Origin: Paraburkholderia sp. BL25I1N1
GTDB lineage: Bacteria; Pseudomonadota; Gammaproteobacteria; Burkholderiales; Burkholderiaceae
Assembly (NCBI RefSeq): GCF_003002025.1
Contig: NZ_PVZB01000035.1
Coordinates: 1 to 64,000 of the forward strand
Direction: 5' to 3'
DNA length: 64,000 bases
Shown: positions 62,779-64,000 of the stretch, piece after piece
Layout of the letters: the number at the start of each line of letters is the position of its first letter
How positions within the stretch are numbered: position 1 is the first letter of the stretch
Notes under the pieces: model-generated
What the model was told of the DNA's origin: nothing
Database searches by the model: none
Seen by the model: the letters and a program-made list of their open reading frames with translations, nothing else
Translations under genes and position numbers: made by a program

Positions 62779-63885
62779 TTGCACCCCGCCGCAGCCGACC
62801 CTTTGTGCCCCAACGCCTTGAAAAACCTACTCGTCAGCCTCGAACAAGCCGGTGATTTCGACGAAATCATCGATGTGCGCACGCCTCTCGAGTTTGCGGA
62901 AGACCATATTCCAGGCGCGCTCAACGCGCCCGTGCTGAGCAACGAGGAGCGCGTGCTGGTCGGCACGACTTACAAACAGGTATCACCGTTCGAAGCCACG
63001 CGGATCGGCGCGGCGCTGGTCGCGCGCAATATCGCGCACCATCTGGAGACCACGTTCGCCGACCGGCCGCGCAACTGGCGGCCGCTGGTCTATTGCTGGC
63101 GCGGCGGCAAGCGCTCGGGCTCGGTGACCACGCTGTTCAATATGATCGGCTGGCAGGCACGCCAACTCGAAGGCGGCTACAAAGCCTATCGGCGCGCCAC
63201 GCTCGACACGCTCGTCACGTTGCCGAAAAAATTTTCCTACGTCGCGCTGGTTGGCCCGACGGGCAGCGGCAAGACGCGCCTGCTTGCGGCCCTGAACACC
63301 GCGGGCGCGCAGACGCTGGATCTTGAAGCGCTGGCGGCGCATCGCGGCTCGTTGCTCGGCGCCTGGGCCGGCGTGCCGCAGCCGTCGCAGAAGCGTTTCG
63401 ATACGCTGCTCGTGAGCGCGCTGCGCACGTTCGACCCGGCACGGCCGGTGTTCGTGGAAGCGGAAAGCCGGCGCATCGGTTCTATCGCGCTGCCGCTCGC
63501 CCTGCTCGACGCGGTTCATCAGAGCCGCTGCGTGGACGTAATCTCGAGCCCCGAAGATCGCGCGGCCTTCCTGCTGCACGACTATGCTCATCTGTTCGAC
63601 GATCCCGAATCACTCAAGGGACAGTTGCAACGAATGATCGGTTTACATAGCCGGGAACGTGTCACGGGTTGGCAGCAACTCGTCGACGACAACCGGCGCG
63701 CCGAACTCGCACGCGAGTTGATCGGGCGTCACTACGATCCGGCGTACGCGCGCAGCAGCCATCAGCATTTCGTCCAGTTGGCGCGTGCATTGCAATGGAA
63801 TTTCCGGCCTAACGACGCCGATGTCATCGATCAGGCGAAAGCCCTGCTTGCAAAGCTCGACAGCAGCGCACTCGCTGTCACCTGA
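62779..63885 (+). CDS. mnmH: tRNA 2-selenouridine synthase
   Basis: A 368-residue protein with an N-terminal rhodanese domain (active cysteine in YCWRGGKRSGS) and a C-terminal P-loop domain (ALVGPTGSGKTRLLAAL). It replaces sulfur with selenium in wobble uridines of tRNA, using selenophosphate from SelD just upstream. The start is uncertain: TTG at 62779 or TTG at 62818 (LKNLLVSLEQAGD, where the family homology begins). Confidence 0.95.
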   Translation: MHPAAADPLCPNALKNLLVSLEQAGDFDEIIDVRTPLEFAEDHIPGALNAPVLSNEERVLVGTTYKQVSPFEATRIGAALVARNIAHHLETTFADRPRNWRPLVYCWRGGKRSGSVTTLFNMIGWQARQLEGGYKAYRRATLDTLVTLPKKFSYVALVGPTGSGKTRLLAALNTAGAQTLDLEALAAHRGSLLGAWAGVPQPSQKRFDTLLVSALRTFDPARPVFVEAESRRIGSIALPLALLDAVHQSRCVDVISSPEDRAAFLLHDYAHLFDDPESLKGQLQRMIGLHSRERVTGWQQLVDDNRRAELARELIGRHYDPAYARSSHQHFVQLARALQWNFRPNDADVIDQAKALLAKLDSSALAVT

Positions 63886-63909
63886 TTAAAACCAACGTTC
63901 AAGACCCCT

Positions 63910-64000
63910 ATGCAATCAACCCTTCGACAACCACGCGTCGCGCTAGGCTGGATCGTCTTTCTGCTGATCGCCGTGGTCGGCCTCTTTTACGTGAAGTGGT
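63910..64000 (+). CDS. Partial membrane protein (runs off right edge)
   Basis: The first 30 codons from ATG 63910: MQSTLRQPRVALGWIVFLLI then AVVGLFYVKW. One membrane helix is visible. Possibly a permease, but too short to say. Confidence 0.55.
   Translation, partial: MQSTLRQPRVALGWIVFLLIAVVGLFYVKW

Noticed and set aside
1..64000. CRISPR arrays, riboswitches and rRNA genes
   Set aside because: None was recognised on reading both strands; the only RNA gene found is selC.

Overview
The window looks like chromosomal (or large-replicon) DNA of a Burkholderia/Paraburkholderia-type betaproteobacterium. GC content is high. It carries a DUF4148 protein, a fused PntA, and a locus with a selenocysteine formate dehydrogenase next to selA, selB and selC. 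The genus is inferred from gene content and order, not proven. Genes were identified by reading translations; no database search was run.

Left part (1 to about 36.3 kb): a large catabolic region. It starts with ETF-quinone oxidoreductase (partial), an acyl-CoA dehydrogenase, an AraC regulator and two small-gene units. Two long minus-strand runs follow. Run 1 (22.8 to 7.0 kb) encodes a saccharopine-dehydrogenase-like protein, an acyl-CoA ligase, a thiolase-like protein, a Tat-exported FAD oxidase, an acyl-CoA dehydrogenase, a DUF4148 protein, EtfBA, a Tat-exported amine oxidase with a diheme cytochrome c, a membrane protein, an EthD protein and PntAB. Run 2 (34.3 to 24.9 kb) encodes a RidA-like deaminase, DUF1329, DUF1302, an RND transporter, a YCF48-like protein, and a second amine oxidase and diheme cytochrome pair. 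A PhyH dioxygenase follows at 35-36 kb. Together these suggest uptake of a hydrophobic amine, oxidative deamination in the periplasm, CoA activation and beta-oxidation-like steps, with dedicated electron carriers. The substrate is unknown.

The most striking feature is regulatory. Four minus-strand promoters (near 5.15, 23.05, 34.48 and 36.23 kb) share one architecture: a -35 TTGMTT, a 17-bp spacer, a -10 TAATAT or TATTAT, three GGCC/GACC-type half-sites repeated exactly every 22 bp across the core promoter, and a conserved box just upstream of -35. Two plus-strand genes (5383 and 23347) encode paralogous regulators that each carry two complete TetR modules in one chain. Both have the same half-site fused to their own -10 (GRCCTATAAT). 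I propose that these double TetR proteins read the direct repeats and control the whole region.

Middle part (36.6 to 41.4 kb): an operon of histidine phosphatase, APH-like kinase, SDR and ACAD10/11-like acyl-CoA dehydrogenase plus a LysR gene, resembling 4-hydroxyacyl-CoA catabolism. Accessory part (41.4 to 51.6 kb): a head-to-head duplicated YrdC-like pair, three TetR genes with SDR, Ohr and esterase neighbours, an integrase remnant and an IS3 remnant. It ends at the 3' end of selC, which suggests island DNA.

Right part (51.6 to 64 kb): the selenium locus. It holds selC, selB, selA, fdhE, fdoI, fdoH and fdoG (in-frame UGA for selenocysteine) on the minus strand, then a small exported protein, selD and mnmH on the plus strand, and a partial membrane protein at the right edge.
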